Numbered from the stretch's first letter, positions 26,120 to 35,148 are shown. The stretch: 64,000 nt of DNA from Peribacillus simplex NBRC 15720 = DSM 1321 (GCF_002243645.1 NZ_CP017704.1:1899501-1963500); one strand, 5' to 3'. Notes: generated by a model not told the origin, from the sequence alone. Made by a program: numbers and translations.

Positions 26120-26826
26120 TGTACTCCTCCTCGATTATAGGCAGTGGCCTTTTTCTCAATTAAAAACGAAAGCCCCTCTGCTATGATTGTGAGACCCCAA
26201 TAAATTAAACCAGCAGCGATAAAAGACTCCAAAAATTTCAAATTGGTGGATGCAACAATATTGGCTGCTCCAGTCATTTCTTTTTGCGATACAATGAATG
26301 CAATGGATGACGTATGCAGAAATCCAATGAAAATATTCGTGAAATTCGGGATGGACTGAGCAATGGCCTGTGGCAAAACAATTCGCGTCATGGCTTGAAA
26401 CGAATTCATACCCACGGAATAGGCTGCCTCAATTTGGCCATTGGAGACACTGATAATTCCCGATCTGAATATTTCAGATAAATAAGCACCCGCACTCAAC
26501 GATAAGGCGGTTAAGACAAATAAAATAATCGGAATGGAATTAGATTGTATACCCAAATCAAATTTCTTAGAAATTTGATCGATTAATAATGGAAAACCGA
26601 AATAAATGAGCATTATGTGCATGATAATCGGTGTTCCTCTAAAGAAGGAAACATAACCATTTGCAACTCTACATAGAAATTTCACTTTATATATCCTAAT
26701 CAAGGCAACAGCGAGACCGATAATAAAACCTGCAAGAAGAGGAAGCATCGTTAAGATAAGTGTGATCGGAAGTGCTTTAATAATCTCCTTAAAAGCAGTC
26801 CAAATAAATAGAATATCAATCGTCAA
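26116..26826 (-). CDS. Amino-acid ABC transporter permease (TcyM-like)
   Basis: 236 residues, five transmembrane helices, HisM/GlnP domain. [21 protein letters not shown] and the EAA-loop sequence [33 protein letters not shown] are typical. The start is a TTG at 26826, preceded by GGGAGGAGGG, 20 bases after the first permease gene. It pairs with the other permease as a heterodimer, as TcyL and TcyM do in B. subtilis. Substrate assignment (cystine or S-substituted cysteine) rests on operon context only. Confidence 0.88.
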   Translation of the reverse strand: MTIDILFIWTAFKEIIKALPITLILTMLPLLAGFIIGLAVALIRIYKVKFLCRVANGYVSFFRGTPIIMHIMLIYFGFPLLIDQISKKFDLGIQSNSIPIILFVLTALSLSAGAYLSEIFRSGIISVSNGQIEAAYSVGMNSFQAMTRIVLPQAIAQSIPNFTNIFIGFLHTSSIAFIVSQKEMTGAANIVASTNLKFLESFIAAGLIYWGLTIIAEGLSFLIEKKATAYNRGGVQ

Positions 26827-26846
26827 GTCCTTCCCTCCTCCCTTTG

Positions 26847-27554
26847 TTATCCAGTAACAGACACATCAACAGTTTGATGCCGATTAATGCGGTTTTCATA
26901 AAGTCTGAATATTTTCTCAAACAATAGCACGACTGCATAATAGATAACAGCTAATGAGAGATAGACTTCGAGAGCATGTGCAGTTGCAGCAATTAATGTC
27001 TCTCCCCTACCCATCATATCCATTACGCCGATGGTAAAGGCAAGTGAGGTATCCTTCAAGGATCCGATAATAGAGTTTGCGATATTCGGAAAAGCAATCC
27101 GTATTGCCTGAGGAAGCACAATTCGAAAAAAACTTTGACTATTATTCATACCAACAGAATAGGCTGCTTCCGTTTGCCCATAATCGACAGCCTTAATCGC
27201 TCCTCGGAATATTTCTGCGAAATGCGCCCCATTACTTAATGCATAAGTAATAATGACAAAATACAGAGCATCCATTCTTGAAATATCAATATTAATGAAT
27301 AAAAGGATTGCAGGCAGTCCATAAAAAACTAGAAATAATTGTATTAAAATAGGCGTTCCCCGAATGAATGAAATATACAAAATGACAAATTGATTCAAAA
27401 CAGGGATACGAAATAATCTCAGGATGGCTGCCGCTATCCCGATGACCATTCCTAATAAAACGGATGCTGCCAGAATTTGCAATGTTACTCCAAGATAATA
27501 TATTAACGTCGGAATGAAATCGACGATTAATGAAGGATCAAATGCTTTCCCCAT
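26847..27554 (-). CDS. Amino-acid ABC transporter permease (TcyL-like)
   Basis: 235 residues, five transmembrane helices. YISFIRGTPILIQLFLVFYGLPAIL and [33 protein letters not shown] (EAA loop) define the HisM/GlnP class. The C-terminus carries a short soluble tail (RLYENRINRHQTVDVSVTG). It is the first of two tandem permease genes behind the binding-protein gene and closely resembles the second, indicating ancient duplication. It acts in the membrane as half of the import channel. Confidence 0.88.
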   Translation of the reverse strand: MGKAFDPSLIVDFIPTLIYYLGVTLQILAASVLLGMVIGIAAAILRLFRIPVLNQFVILYISFIRGTPILIQLFLVFYGLPAILLFINIDISRMDALYFVIITYALSNGAHFAEIFRGAIKAVDYGQTEAAYSVGMNNSQSFFRIVLPQAIRIAFPNIANSIIGSLKDTSLAFTIGVMDMMGRGETLIAATAHALEVYLSLAVIYYAVVLLFEKIFRLYENRINRHQTVDVSVTG

Positions 27555-27586
27555 GCTTTAGCACCTCCGCGCTTACTACTATCTAA

Positions 27587-28411
27587 TTAAAATCCTACTG
27601 AATAGTCTGCACCCAGCCACTTTTTACTTAGTTCGCTAACTACCCCATCTTTTTTCAGTTCCACAAGTGCTTCATCAATTCTCTTCTGTAAAGGCGTTTC
27701 GTCTTTTCTTAGCAAAAAGTATACTTTTGAATTAAGAAGTGGCTCACCCACAACCTTTTGCTGGGCATCTGCTTGTTTATTTAAGAAGTCGACTGCAAAT
27801 GGTGTAGTAATGGTAGCATCCGCCCGACCAGTTTTGATTTGATTCTTCGTATCATCTACGCCTTGGCCAGAATAGACAATTTCAATACCGGCATTATTTT
27901 CTTTATTATACTTTTCAAGAAATACAGCAGAATTGCTCGTTGCACTCACTATCGCTTTTTTTCCTTTTAGATCTTTAATGGAGTGAATATCATTGTTGTC
28001 CTGATGAACTGTAACTTGAAGGGGAAAGACATTATATGGTTCTTTATTAAATAGAAATTTTTCTTTTCGTTCATCATTCACCTCCATTTGGTGAGCAACA
28101 AAATCTATTTTGTTCGTTTCTAAACTTAATAATAGATTAGAAAATTCCATCGTTTTAAATTCAAATTCATATTCAGGCAGCTTTTCATCGATTTGCCGAA
28201 CCAACTCGACATCATAACCTGTCAGCTTACCATTACTATCCAAAAAGCAAATATTCGGGAATTGCGTCCCTGTTCCGACAATGATTTTCTGAACTTTTTT
28301 ATTTTTTGAATCTCCAGAACTTGATTTAGCAGTACTCGTTGTTTCTTTCGAAGAGCAAGCTCCCAAAAAAGTAAGTAGCAGTGCCATAACAATTAATAAT
28401 GTTTTTTTCAT
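27587..28411 (-). CDS. Amino-acid-binding lipoprotein of the Tcy-type importer
   Basis: 274 residues. Signal and lipobox LLTFLGACSS (Cys19), Ser/Lys-rich linker, then the SBP_bac_3 fold: KIIVGTGTQFPNICFLDSNGKLTGYDVELVRQIDEKLPEYEFEF, LETNKIDFVAHQMEVNDERKEKFLFNKEPYN and GRADATITTPFAVDFL. These match TcyJ/TcyK cystine-binding proteins; B. subtilis has two such genes, here only one is present. It is anchored outside the membrane and feeds the TcyL/M-like permeases encoded next. The odd spot is NICFLDSNG, where most relatives have P(F/Y)(S/E)F. Confidence 0.87.
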   Translation of the reverse strand: MKKTLLIVMALLLTFLGACSSKETTSTAKSSSGDSKNKKVQKIIVGTGTQFPNICFLDSNGKLTGYDVELVRQIDEKLPEYEFEFKTMEFSNLLLSLETNKIDFVAHQMEVNDERKEKFLFNKEPYNVFPLQVTVHQDNNDIHSIKDLKGKKAIVSATSNSAVFLEKYNKENNAGIEIVYSGQGVDDTKNQIKTGRADATITTPFAVDFLNKQADAQQKVVGEPLLNSKVYFLLRKDETPLQKRIDEALVELKKDGVVSELSKKWLGADYSVGF

Positions 28412-28431
28412 CTCAAATTCCCCCGACGTTT

Positions 28432-28965
28432 TTAATTACTAACAATTGGTTCTTTATTTTCAATAATGCGATACAGCGTTTCATCTAGAATTTTACGAAG
28501 ATACACAATTTTTTCTCCATCGTGATCTCGTTCAGCAAAAATCTCATAGCCTCTTCTTTCATAAATGGAAACAAGCCAAGGATGACGATCAGCTGTCGCC
28601 AAATAGACGGCCGGCGCTTTCACCTGTTCCCGAAGTGCATTTTCTTCCACCCAGGTTAACAAAGTCGAGCCTATACCTTTTTGTTTGTATAGGGGGTCGA
28701 CTGCAAACCACCAAATGAATGGGTACGGACTGAAATGATCAGGATCATTCCATGGATGACGAACTGTCACAGTGGAAACAATTTGACCCTCCTGTTCTAA
28801 AACATAAGTGAGATTCCGCCTAATATTATTCATCACTAGCTGCAAATCAGCTGTCGCAGCCAGAAAGTTAATATTCAATTCTCTAATTGGTTCATAAGCC
28901 CGAAGTGTGACGTTTAGCACTTCTGGAGCATCCTTTACAGTAGCAAGACGGATTAGCTGTGTCAT
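28432..28965 (-). CDS. GNAT-family N-acetyltransferase (YtmI-like)
   Basis: 177 residues. Motif A is WWFAVDPLYKQKGIGSTLLTWVEENA (QKGIG), followed by VYLATADRHPWLVSIYERRGYEIF. The overall layout and its place directly before the binding-protein gene match YtmI (SnaA), which N-acetylates S-(2-succino)cysteine in B. subtilis. The 136-base gap to the upstream glutaredoxin gene is the largest within the operon and could hold an internal promoter, but I could not define one. RBS GGGGAGTTAATC precedes the ATG. Confidence 0.83.
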   Translation of the reverse strand: MTQLIRLATVKDAPEVLNVTLRAYEPIRELNINFLAATADLQLVMNNIRRNLTYVLEQEGQIVSTVTVRHPWNDPDHFSPYPFIWWFAVDPLYKQKGIGSTLLTWVEENALREQVKAPAVYLATADRHPWLVSIYERRGYEIFAERDHDGEKIVYLRKILDETLYRIIENKEPIVSN

Positions 28966-29101
28966 GATTAACTCCCCATTTCTATAACATATTATTTACA
29001 CAAGAATAGTCGGATTTATATCTGCAATTCCCCATTAAATCACTCGCTCTAGCTCTATTTCATAATGTTCTTAGTCATCTTTTTAAGTCCGTTAAATTTT
29101 G

Positions 29102-29362
29102 TTATTGTAAGCGTTCGAGTACTTTTTCAAGATAAGGTATGCCAATTTCCGTAACACTCTCATATACGTTGCCTCTCCCAATTTCAATAATAGGCACATA
29201 CCGAACACCATATTTGATTTCTAAAATATCTCGCCGTTCATCATGATTGGTAACATCCACCGTTTGATAAGCGATTTCCTTTTCTTTTAAGTATTGTTTA
29301 ACTTCTTCGCAATAGTGACAACCTTGTTTTGACCAAACGACGACAGATAACGCTTCTCCCAT
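29102..29362 (-). CDS. Glutaredoxin-like protein (YtnI-like)
   Basis: 86 residues with a glutaredoxin fold: VVWSKQGCHYCEEVKQYLKEKEIAYQTVDV carries the dithiol motif Cys-His-Tyr-Cys near residues 15-18, and YVPIIEIG supplies the cis-proline. It starts 34 bases after the monooxygenase gene. B. subtilis has the equivalent small glutaredoxin gene ytnI at the same place in the ytm operon. Likely role: reducing a mixed disulfide or providing electrons during thioether breakdown. Its exact partner is not established. Confidence 0.85.
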   Translation of the reverse strand: MGEALSVVVWSKQGCHYCEEVKQYLKEKEIAYQTVDVTNHDERRDILEIKYGVRYVPIIEIGRGNVYESVTEIGIPYLEKVLERLQ

Positions 29363-29396
29363 TTCTTATTCCTCCTTCAATTTTTAAAATAATACT

Positions 29397-30731
29397 TCAA
29401 TGATTAATCTTTTCTTTCGTATAACGATTTTCTGGGAATGGAAGCCCCAAGTTGCCTCTTAATGTTTCTGCTTCATATTCAGTACGATATATTCCCCTTT
29501 TTTGAAGGATAGGAATCACATAAGATACAAAGTCACTTAAAGCATTGGGAACACTTGAAGCAAAAATAAATCCATCCGCACCCTTCTCTTCGAACCATTG
29601 CTGAATCAAATTCGCCACTTTCTCGGGAGTTCCAATAAAAGAAGTCCGGGGTGTAGCCTCTATAAGTGCTACTTGACGAAGCGTTAACTGTTTCTCCTTG
29701 GCTTCCTGTTTAATTCGATCAGTCGTACTTCGGAAACTGTTTTTTCCGATGTCTCCGAGATCTGGGAAAGGTGCATCCAGTTCATATTGGGTAAAATCAT
29801 GATGATCGAAATATCGTCCCAAATAGTCAAGCGCCTTATCTATAGAAACCAGGTTAGCGAGTTCTTGGTATTTGTGCTCAGCCTCTTCCTCAGTTGCACC
29901 AATGATTGGCGCGATACCTGGCAGAATAACAATTTCAGCAGGTTTTCTCCCGAATGCAATAGCCCTGTTTTTTACATCTTGATAAAAAATCTTGGCATCT
30001 TCCAAAGTTGGTTGACCTGTAAAGATTGCATCCGCTTCTTTAGCCGCAAGATTTTTTCCAGCTTCTGATGAACCTGCTTGAAAAACGACAGGTCTCCCCT
30101 GTTTAGATCTAGCAATGTTGAGTGGTCCTTGCACGGAGAAAAATTCTCCTTTATGTTTTAATTGATGCATTTTAGAAGGCTCAAAAAACTCACCGGACTC
30201 TTTATCCCGAGTAAACGCGTCATCCTCCCATGAATCCCAAAGCCCTTTGGTAACTTTTATATATTCTGATGCTATCCGATAGCGTTTGGCATGATCAGGG
30301 TGTTCTTCAATTGTTTTGTTATAGTTCAAGGCCGTACTCTCAAGAGGGGTAGTAACAAGGTTCCATCCGCCACGACCTTGACTAATGTGATCAAGTGAAG
30401 CAAATTGCCGGGCTACAGTAAATGGCTCACTGTATGAGGTGGAAACTGTTCCGACAAGCCCTATTCTTGATGTGAAAGCAGCGAGTGCGGATAAAATGGT
30501 AAGTGGTTCAAATCGATTTAAAAAATGCGGAATTGACTTCTCATTGATAAACAAACCGTCAGCAATGAAAAGTAAATCGAACTTTCCCTCTTCAGCCTTC
30601 TGGGCCTGCTCCTTATAAAATTCAAGACTAACACTGGCATCTGCTTGAATATCAGGATGTCTCCAACCAGATATACTCCCTCCAACTCCATGAATAAGCG
30701 CTCCAAATTTCAACTTTCTCTGCTCAGACAT
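29397..30731 (-). CDS. NtaA/DszA-family FMN-dependent monooxygenase (YtnJ-like)
   Basis: 444 residues from the ATG at 30731, behind AAAGGAGGAGTATTG; the longer frame to 30782 lacks a ribosome binding site. Conserved blocks: [58 protein letters not shown] and the [21 protein letters not shown] substrate/FMN segment. It is a paralogue of the protein at 17307-18659 and corresponds in position to ytnJ. The family cleaves C-S or C-N bonds with FMNH2 and O2. It is 74 bases downstream of the LLM gene, second in the operon. Confidence 0.86.
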   Translation of the reverse strand: MSEQRKLKFGALIHGVGGSISGWRHPDIQADASVSLEFYKEQAQKAEEGKFDLLFIADGLFINEKSIPHFLNRFEPLTILSALAAFTSRIGLVGTVSTSYSEPFTVARQFASLDHISQGRGGWNLVTTPLESTALNYNKTIEEHPDHAKRYRIASEYIKVTKGLWDSWEDDAFTRDKESGEFFEPSKMHQLKHKGEFFSVQGPLNIARSKQGRPVVFQAGSSEAGKNLAAKEADAIFTGQPTLEDAKIFYQDVKNRAIAFGRKPAEIVILPGIAPIIGATEEEAEHKYQELANLVSIDKALDYLGRYFDHHDFTQYELDAPFPDLGDIGKNSFRSTTDRIKQEAKEKQLTLRQVALIEATPRTSFIGTPEKVANLIQQWFEEKGADGFIFASSVPNALSDFVSYVIPILQKRGIYRTEYEAETLRGNLGLPFPENRYTKEKINH

Positions 30732-30805
30732 CAATACTCCTCCTTTAATTAATCGGTATTTAGCTTTGCTGACATCTAGCATCTTCCCTATTTACTGAAG
30801 ACTTT

Positions 30806-31828
30806 TTAATTTTGGCTCGTAACGTGTTTCTGTTCAGATAAGGCTAATTGAAGTGGACTCAACAATCGGAATGATCTTAACCTTTCTGCTTCCTTTAAAA
30901 TCGGCGAATGTAGGATAAACTCATCTACCCCGTACTTTTCTTGTAAATTTGATAAGACTTCTTTTACATAAGAGGGAGTTCCAGCAATAATATTGGAATC
31001 CTGTTCTTCAATTTCATAAGACTCCCCAGATTGCTTCCCAAATAACTCTGCTTGCACCAGTGTTTGGACCGTAACAGAACGACCGCTTTTAAGATGAACT
31101 TTCACAATCTTCTGATCACCTGTTAACTGTTCTGCTTCCTGTTGTGAAGGAGCAGCAATCACTGAAACCGATACCTTAAAGCTCCCAGTTGGAAAGATAC
31201 TTTTGTAAATGCGTGAAGCATCTTCGAGTACAGTCTCATTACTATTGATAAATCGGGCAAATACATAAGCTATACCAAGATCGGCTGCTAGCCTGGCACT
31301 GTCAGCACTTGCACCAAGCAGAAACATCTTTGGCTTTTTTGAAGGGAGTGGTGTCGCTTGAATGCCTGCAAGCGGGTGAGTTTCATTAACTGAATTTTCG
31401 ATTATTTTTTGCAAGAAAGATAACCGCTCTTCGAAATCTTTTCCATCATTCACAGTTCCAAACTGTAGTGCCTTCGTTGATAAGGGGAGACCACCTGGTG
31501 CCTTTCCGATGCCAAGGTCTACCCTGCCTGGCGAAAGATTTGATAACACGTGAAAGTTTTCCGCCACTTTATATGGACTATAATGCTGAAGCATAACACC
31601 TCCGGACCCTACCCGAATCGATTTTGTTTGGGCTAATAAATAAGAAATCAATACTTCCGGGGAGGACCCCGCTAACTGTTCGGCATGATGATGTTCCGAT
31701 ACCCAGAAACGAGTATAACCCCACTCTTCTGCATGTCTAGCCAGATTAATGGTTTGCTGTAGTGCATCAAATGCTGAAGCTCCTGGAAATATCGGGCTCT
31801 GGTCTAAAATGCCAAGCTTATAACTCAT
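30806..31828 (-). CDS. Luciferase-like (LLM class) flavin monooxygenase, YtmO-like, paralogue A
   Basis: 340 residues. SYKLGILDQSPIFPG, TRFWVSEHHHAEQLAGSSPEVLISYLL and VGSGGVMLQHYSPYKVAENFHVLSNLSPGRVDLGIGKAPGG mark the YtmO/MsnO group. First gene of the long operon, behind GCGGAGGAGAGAAT and a LysR-type promoter whose operator overlaps the stop codon of the upstream lysR gene. The paralogue at 22202-23206 heads the second operon. The two proteins differ mostly in their middle and C-terminal parts, so they may act on different thioethers or sulfonates. Confidence 0.86.
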   Translation of the reverse strand: MSYKLGILDQSPIFPGASAFDALQQTINLARHAEEWGYTRFWVSEHHHAEQLAGSSPEVLISYLLAQTKSIRVGSGGVMLQHYSPYKVAENFHVLSNLSPGRVDLGIGKAPGGLPLSTKALQFGTVNDGKDFEERLSFLQKIIENSVNETHPLAGIQATPLPSKKPKMFLLGASADSARLAADLGIAYVFARFINSNETVLEDASRIYKSIFPTGSFKVSVSVIAAPSQQEAEQLTGDQKIVKVHLKSGRSVTVQTLVQAELFGKQSGESYEIEEQDSNIIAGTPSYVKEVLSNLQEKYGVDEFILHSPILKEAERLRSFRLLSPLQLALSEQKHVTSQN

Positions 31829-31885
31829 ATTCTCTCCTCCGCTTTAATTCAAAGTTTACTTATGCGAATAATTATATTTTGACTT

Positions 31886-31966
31886 ATCCTATCACCTAAA
31901 ACATGCTAATGGCAATGGTTTTACTAATAGAAAAAAATATTGTATTGATAGAAAATATCTATCAAT
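31886..31966 (-). promoter_or_regulatory. LysR-type promoter of the LLM-A/Tcy operon
   Basis: On the minus strand: palindrome ATTGATAG-N7-CTATCAAT (31944-31966), half-site CTATTAG (31924-31930), -35 TTGCCA (31910-31915), 18 bp, -10 TAGGAT (31886-31891). The palindrome overlaps the last codons and stop of the lysR gene. Spacings match the promoter at 23277-23358 exactly: half-site 14 bp and distal palindrome arm 49 bp from the -35 reference point. Confidence 0.78.
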
Positions 31967-32873
31967 TCGATTGTATCTGTAATTGCTGATGGTTTTTCTC
32001 AAATTTCCGAATTGATAAAAGAATGTCTTTCCATAGTAAGGGTGATTCCAACCCGTGATTTAAATGCGTTAGATAGATATGCTGCTTTATCTTGATTAAA
32101 TGTGACACATCCACTTCAACCAGAGTGCCCTGTTCCAACTCTTTTTTAATACATAAGTACGGTAAAAATCCGATACAGCTTCTGCTAAGAATTAACGACT
32201 TCGCCACTTCCAGGTGATCAACCTGAAATTCAATGCGCGGCTCTACATTAGATACTTCAAAAATTTTATGAACGTGGTTCCAGTCAAACGCACCGCACTC
32301 AAAAAATACCAACGGCTCCATTGCTAATTCCTGTACTGTTAGCTCAGTTTGAAGTTGAAATGGATGTCCTGGATACACGACTAAACGAATTGAATTATCA
32401 AGGGTTTTGTAATTTTGCAGACCACTATGTGTAACATCCTTCATAAAGGCTATATCAACCTGTTTCTGAAGCAATTTTTCCATTAATGCATCATTTGTTG
32501 CTGAAATAAATTTAAAGCGTAAATTGGGGTTTTCCTTTTTCCATAGAGGAAGAGCATATGGAATAAAGTATTGCGATGTAATGATATTAGCCCCTATTGT
32601 TATTTCCTCCAGTTCGCTTCCTGTTTTCAATTGCTTTTTCCCCTGGTGAAAGGTACGAATAATTTGATCAGCAAATGGAATGAAGGCTTTCCCTTTTTCA
32701 GTTAAAATAATCCCTCTCCCTTGCCTCTCAAATAGTACTGAATCGAGTTCACTCTCAAGCGTCTTAATTCTTGCGGAAACCGTCGGTTGTGATAAAAACA
32801 TTGCCTCTGCGGCTTTATGAAAACTATTAAGGTGAACAACATACATAAAAGCTTCAATATGATCAATATTCAT
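31962..32873 (-). CDS. LysR-family transcriptional regulator (YtlI/CysL-like)
   Basis: 303 residues from the ATG at 32873 (MNIDHIEAFMYVV), which has AAAGGAG 8 bases upstream and gives the standard LysR start; the longer frame to 32951 merely reads through a leader hairpin. The helix-turn-helix is SFHKAAEAMFLSQPTVSARIKTLE; the C-terminal two-lobed effector domain runs from about 90. It sits directly upstream of the Tcy-type sulfur operon in the same direction, not divergently, and its 3' end overlaps the operator of that operon. In B. subtilis the LysR protein YtlI activates ytmI. It is the best candidate to bind both TTGATAG-type promoters; the effector is probably a sulfur metabolite. Confidence 0.87.
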   Translation of the reverse strand: MNIDHIEAFMYVVHLNSFHKAAEAMFLSQPTVSARIKTLESELDSVLFERQGRGIILTEKGKAFIPFADQIIRTFHQGKKQLKTGSELEEITIGANIITSQYFIPYALPLWKKENPNLRFKFISATNDALMEKLLQKQVDIAFMKDVTHSGLQNYKTLDNSIRLVVYPGHPFQLQTELTVQELAMEPLVFFECGAFDWNHVHKIFEVSNVEPRIEFQVDHLEVAKSLILSRSCIGFLPYLCIKKELEQGTLVEVDVSHLIKIKQHIYLTHLNHGLESPLLWKDILLSIRKFEKNHQQLQIQSN

Positions 32874-33368
32874 CTTGCCAACTCCTTTTTCCAAAATGAA
32901 CGCCAAAAGCTCCTGTTCGCTTATCGCGTTCAGGAGCTTTTGGTTGTCCAATCAGCTCATCCTCTTATAATAATTCTTTCTCCGATTTTAATCTTATAAA
33001 ACCAATAAGTAAAGTGTAATTTAATTAACTGAACAACCAACAAGTCACGATATATTTATTACGATTTCATACAACATGATATTCAAGGAACGTAATACTA
33101 TTTATGCAGATGAAATTTTAAGGATTCTAAGTAAATAAAACTAATAATTTCATTCTCTTTCTGCCTGTTTTTCAGTCCTAAGGGTGTATCTATTTTACGA
33201 ATTTGTATTGTCCATAAATTTTGCATAGTTTATTTAAATTGTTTATCCCAATGGACTTGGCCGTTAAAATCCATCCTGTCTACGTTATATTTTTTTCTCC
33301 TTATAAAAAAGAAAAGAAAGGTCATCCTAATGGAGTAATTCCAATAATGACATAAGGAGAGAAACTAC
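32874..33368. other. Intergenic region between lysR and the small helical protein gene
   Basis: Apart from the lysR leader hairpin at 32903-32943, this roughly 495-base AT-rich stretch holds the lysR promoter region and the upstream region of the gene at 33369. I see no gene in it and no convincing sporulation-type promoter. Confidence 0.4.
32903..32943 (-). promoter_or_regulatory. Strong hairpin in the leader of the LysR gene
   Basis: A perfect 13-bp stem CCAAAAGCTCCTG/CAGGAGCTTTTGG (32903-32915 with 32931-32943) with a 15-base loop that can form three more pairs (CGC/GCG). It lies about 20 bases before the ribosome binding site of lysR and has no following T-run on the minus strand. It may affect lysR translation or transcript stability, be an LysR operator, or be a relic of an older terminator. 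Confidence 0.65.
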
Positions 33369-33581
33369 ATGCCTCAACAACAAATTGATATCAATCAATT
33401 AAATCAAGCAAAAGCAAACGTTACCCTTACGCAAACCTTACTTTCACAAGCAATTGAAAAATCTTCCTCTGATCCAACTTTGGCACAAGAAGCCATTAAA
33501 CAAGCTGCTCAAGAAATCGCACAAGCCCAATCTTCCGTAAATCAGGTTTACAGTGCAGTGCAAACGCCGCAAGCCGAATGA
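33369..33581 (+). CDS. Small hydrophilic helical protein, unknown function
   Basis: 70 residues behind a good ribosome binding site (AAGGAGAGAAACTAC) and followed by a terminator, so it is a real gene. The product is rich in Gln (about one fifth), Ala and Ser with heptad-like helical spacing (LNQAKANVTLTQTLLSQAIEK, QEAIKQAAQEIAQAQSSVNQVYSA) and has no Cys, Trp or signal peptide. A soluble helical bundle or coiled coil is likely. The Gln/Ala/Ser composition resembles small spore-associated proteins, but I do not recognise the family. Confidence 0.75.
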   Translation: MPQQQIDINQLNQAKANVTLTQTLLSQAIEKSSSDPTLAQEAIKQAAQEIAQAQSSVNQVYSAVQTPQAE

Positions 33582-33604
33582 TTTTGGGGAAATGAAAATA
33601 AAAG

Positions 33605-33637
33605 AGGCCTATATCCCACTTGAGGAATAGGCCTTTT
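33605..33637. terminator. Terminator between the small protein and CotQ-like genes
   Basis: AGGCCTAT (33605-33612) pairs with ATAGGCCT (33627-33634), flanked by AAA and TTT runs, so it can work in both directions for the two convergent genes. Confidence 0.8.
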
Positions 33638-33676
33638 AATAACGAATGTTTTTCGTGCATCCAAGCTTTTTCAACC

Positions 33677-35020
33677 TCACTTATTTAATGGAGGTATGCT
33701 TTGAGGGAACTTAAACGTATTGTATGGATCATACCTCGTTTTCACTTCTCGAAGCCGTTTGAAATTTTCCCCATAGTAGGCGGTTGGCCAATCTTTAATG
33801 AGAGTATCCGGCCAATTTACGTAGTCACCGGTAGTAAATGGTGATAAAGCGTGTTTCAGGTCCTTGATCCACCGAATATTTTGCCGTTCTTCTTCTGGAT
33901 TGGTCCATGTAGCCTGATACTCCTGGGCGATGATGGCATCGCGATAATAAAAAGCTGTCTCCTTTGGATCTTTAAGACCCGCCACTCCTCCTAGAGATTG
34001 GTGCCAAATGGCTGCATTTTCATTTGGAGCATTTCCTAAAAAATGTTTCATGGTCATGATTGCTTGCTGTGGAAAAGCTTTTTCAATGAAAGATCCTGAC
34101 CTCTTTCGATGAGCCGGTTGATTTCCACTTGGATAATCAAAGAATCGCACAGCTTCAATGTATGGGACTTCCTTTATCATGACATTTATTGGTGAACCAG
34201 TTTTTGTCAAAGGCTTTAAAAGCTGCTTCAATCTTTGTGACGTTCCAACAAATTCACCTTTAGCAATAATTTCGTTTGCTTCCTTTGCCTTGAATTCTAT
34301 TTCTGAAGTTAAGCATTCATCAGCCTGAGGGGCCCAATCCTGCCACGCTTCAAACACCGCTTCGAAATCTTCCCACCCCCATGTGACGGAGAAAACGGAT
34401 ACCCTTGATACGGGGTGTACCCTGAAAGTAAGAGAAGTGATAATCCCGAAGTTTCCACCTCCTCCACCGCAGCTTGCCCAAAATAAATCACTATTAATTT
34501 TCCTGTTTGCTTTAATGAGTTTGGCGCCCCTCTTTCCACACGCCCTTACCATTTCTATTTCAAGAAGATTGTCACAAGTAAGTCCAAAGCGCCTCGTTAA
34601 CATACCTATTCCACCGCCGAGCGTAAGACCTACAAGACCAACACTGCTTTCGGTCCCTGCCGGAATCGTCGTGCCATAGTTCCATAGCTTATTATATACT
34701 CGGCCTAAATCAGCTCCGGCTTCAATTTTTGCGATCATTTTTTCACGATTGACCTTGATATTGTACATTTCACTAATATCAATGATTAGACCGCCATTCA
34801 CTAATGAAAAATTTTCATAACTATGCCTGCCGCTCCTAACCCGGAAAGGTGTATGATTTTCCCGGGCCCACTTCAGTGAATTCAATACATCATTGGAATT
34901 TTGACAAAACACAATGACCTTTGGGAATTTAGAAAAACTTAAGTTATTATTTACCCTGGCTTGCTCATACTCAGCATCATTTGGTGTAACGATACGCCCG
35001 GTAAGCTTTGTTCTTTCCAA
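33677..35020 (-). CDS. FAD-linked oxidase, berberine-bridge type (CotQ/YvdP-like)
   Basis: 447 residues when started at the TTG at 35020, which has GGAAGGGG 7 bases upstream; this equals the length of B. subtilis CotQ (YvdP). A longer frame to 35089 has no ribosome binding site. PCMH-type FAD domain: VIVFCQNSNDVLNSLKWARENHTPFRVRSGRHSYEN, PAGTESSVGLVGLTLGGGIGMLTRRFGLTCDNL, CGGGGGNFGIIT; a BBE domain ends YYGENFKRLREVKTRYDPYNTFKFPQSI. The His for covalent FAD attachment is kept but the usual RSGGHS reads RSGRHS. Relatives oxidise alcohols or sugars; B. subtilis CotQ is a spore-coat protein. No sporulation promoter was identified. Confidence 0.83.
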   Translation of the reverse strand: MERTKLTGRIVTPNDAEYEQARVNNNLSFSKFPKVIVFCQNSNDVLNSLKWARENHTPFRVRSGRHSYENFSLVNGGLIIDISEMYNIKVNREKMIAKIEAGADLGRVYNKLWNYGTTIPAGTESSVGLVGLTLGGGIGMLTRRFGLTCDNLLEIEMVRACGKRGAKLIKANRKINSDLFWASCGGGGGNFGIITSLTFRVHPVSRVSVFSVTWGWEDFEAVFEAWQDWAPQADECLTSEIEFKAKEANEIIAKGEFVGTSQRLKQLLKPLTKTGSPINVMIKEVPYIEAVRFFDYPSGNQPAHRKRSGSFIEKAFPQQAIMTMKHFLGNAPNENAAIWHQSLGGVAGLKDPKETAFYYRDAIIAQEYQATWTNPEEERQNIRWIKDLKHALSPFTTGDYVNWPDTLIKDWPTAYYGENFKRLREVKTRYDPYNTFKFPQSIPPLNK

Positions 35021-35148
35021 AATATAACCCCTTCCTCGGGTTAAGATGTTACATCCTATGAAAAAACCTGGCTGGAAGACACATTCCATAAGCTTTTTGA
35101 TTCATTCACCCTGCTGGCCCTCCCTTGTTATGGGGGCAAATTAGCTTT

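Noticed and set aside
32874-32951. N-terminal extension of the LysR protein
   Set aside because: It would translate through the leader hairpin, and a proper ribosome binding site lies before the family-typical start at 32873.
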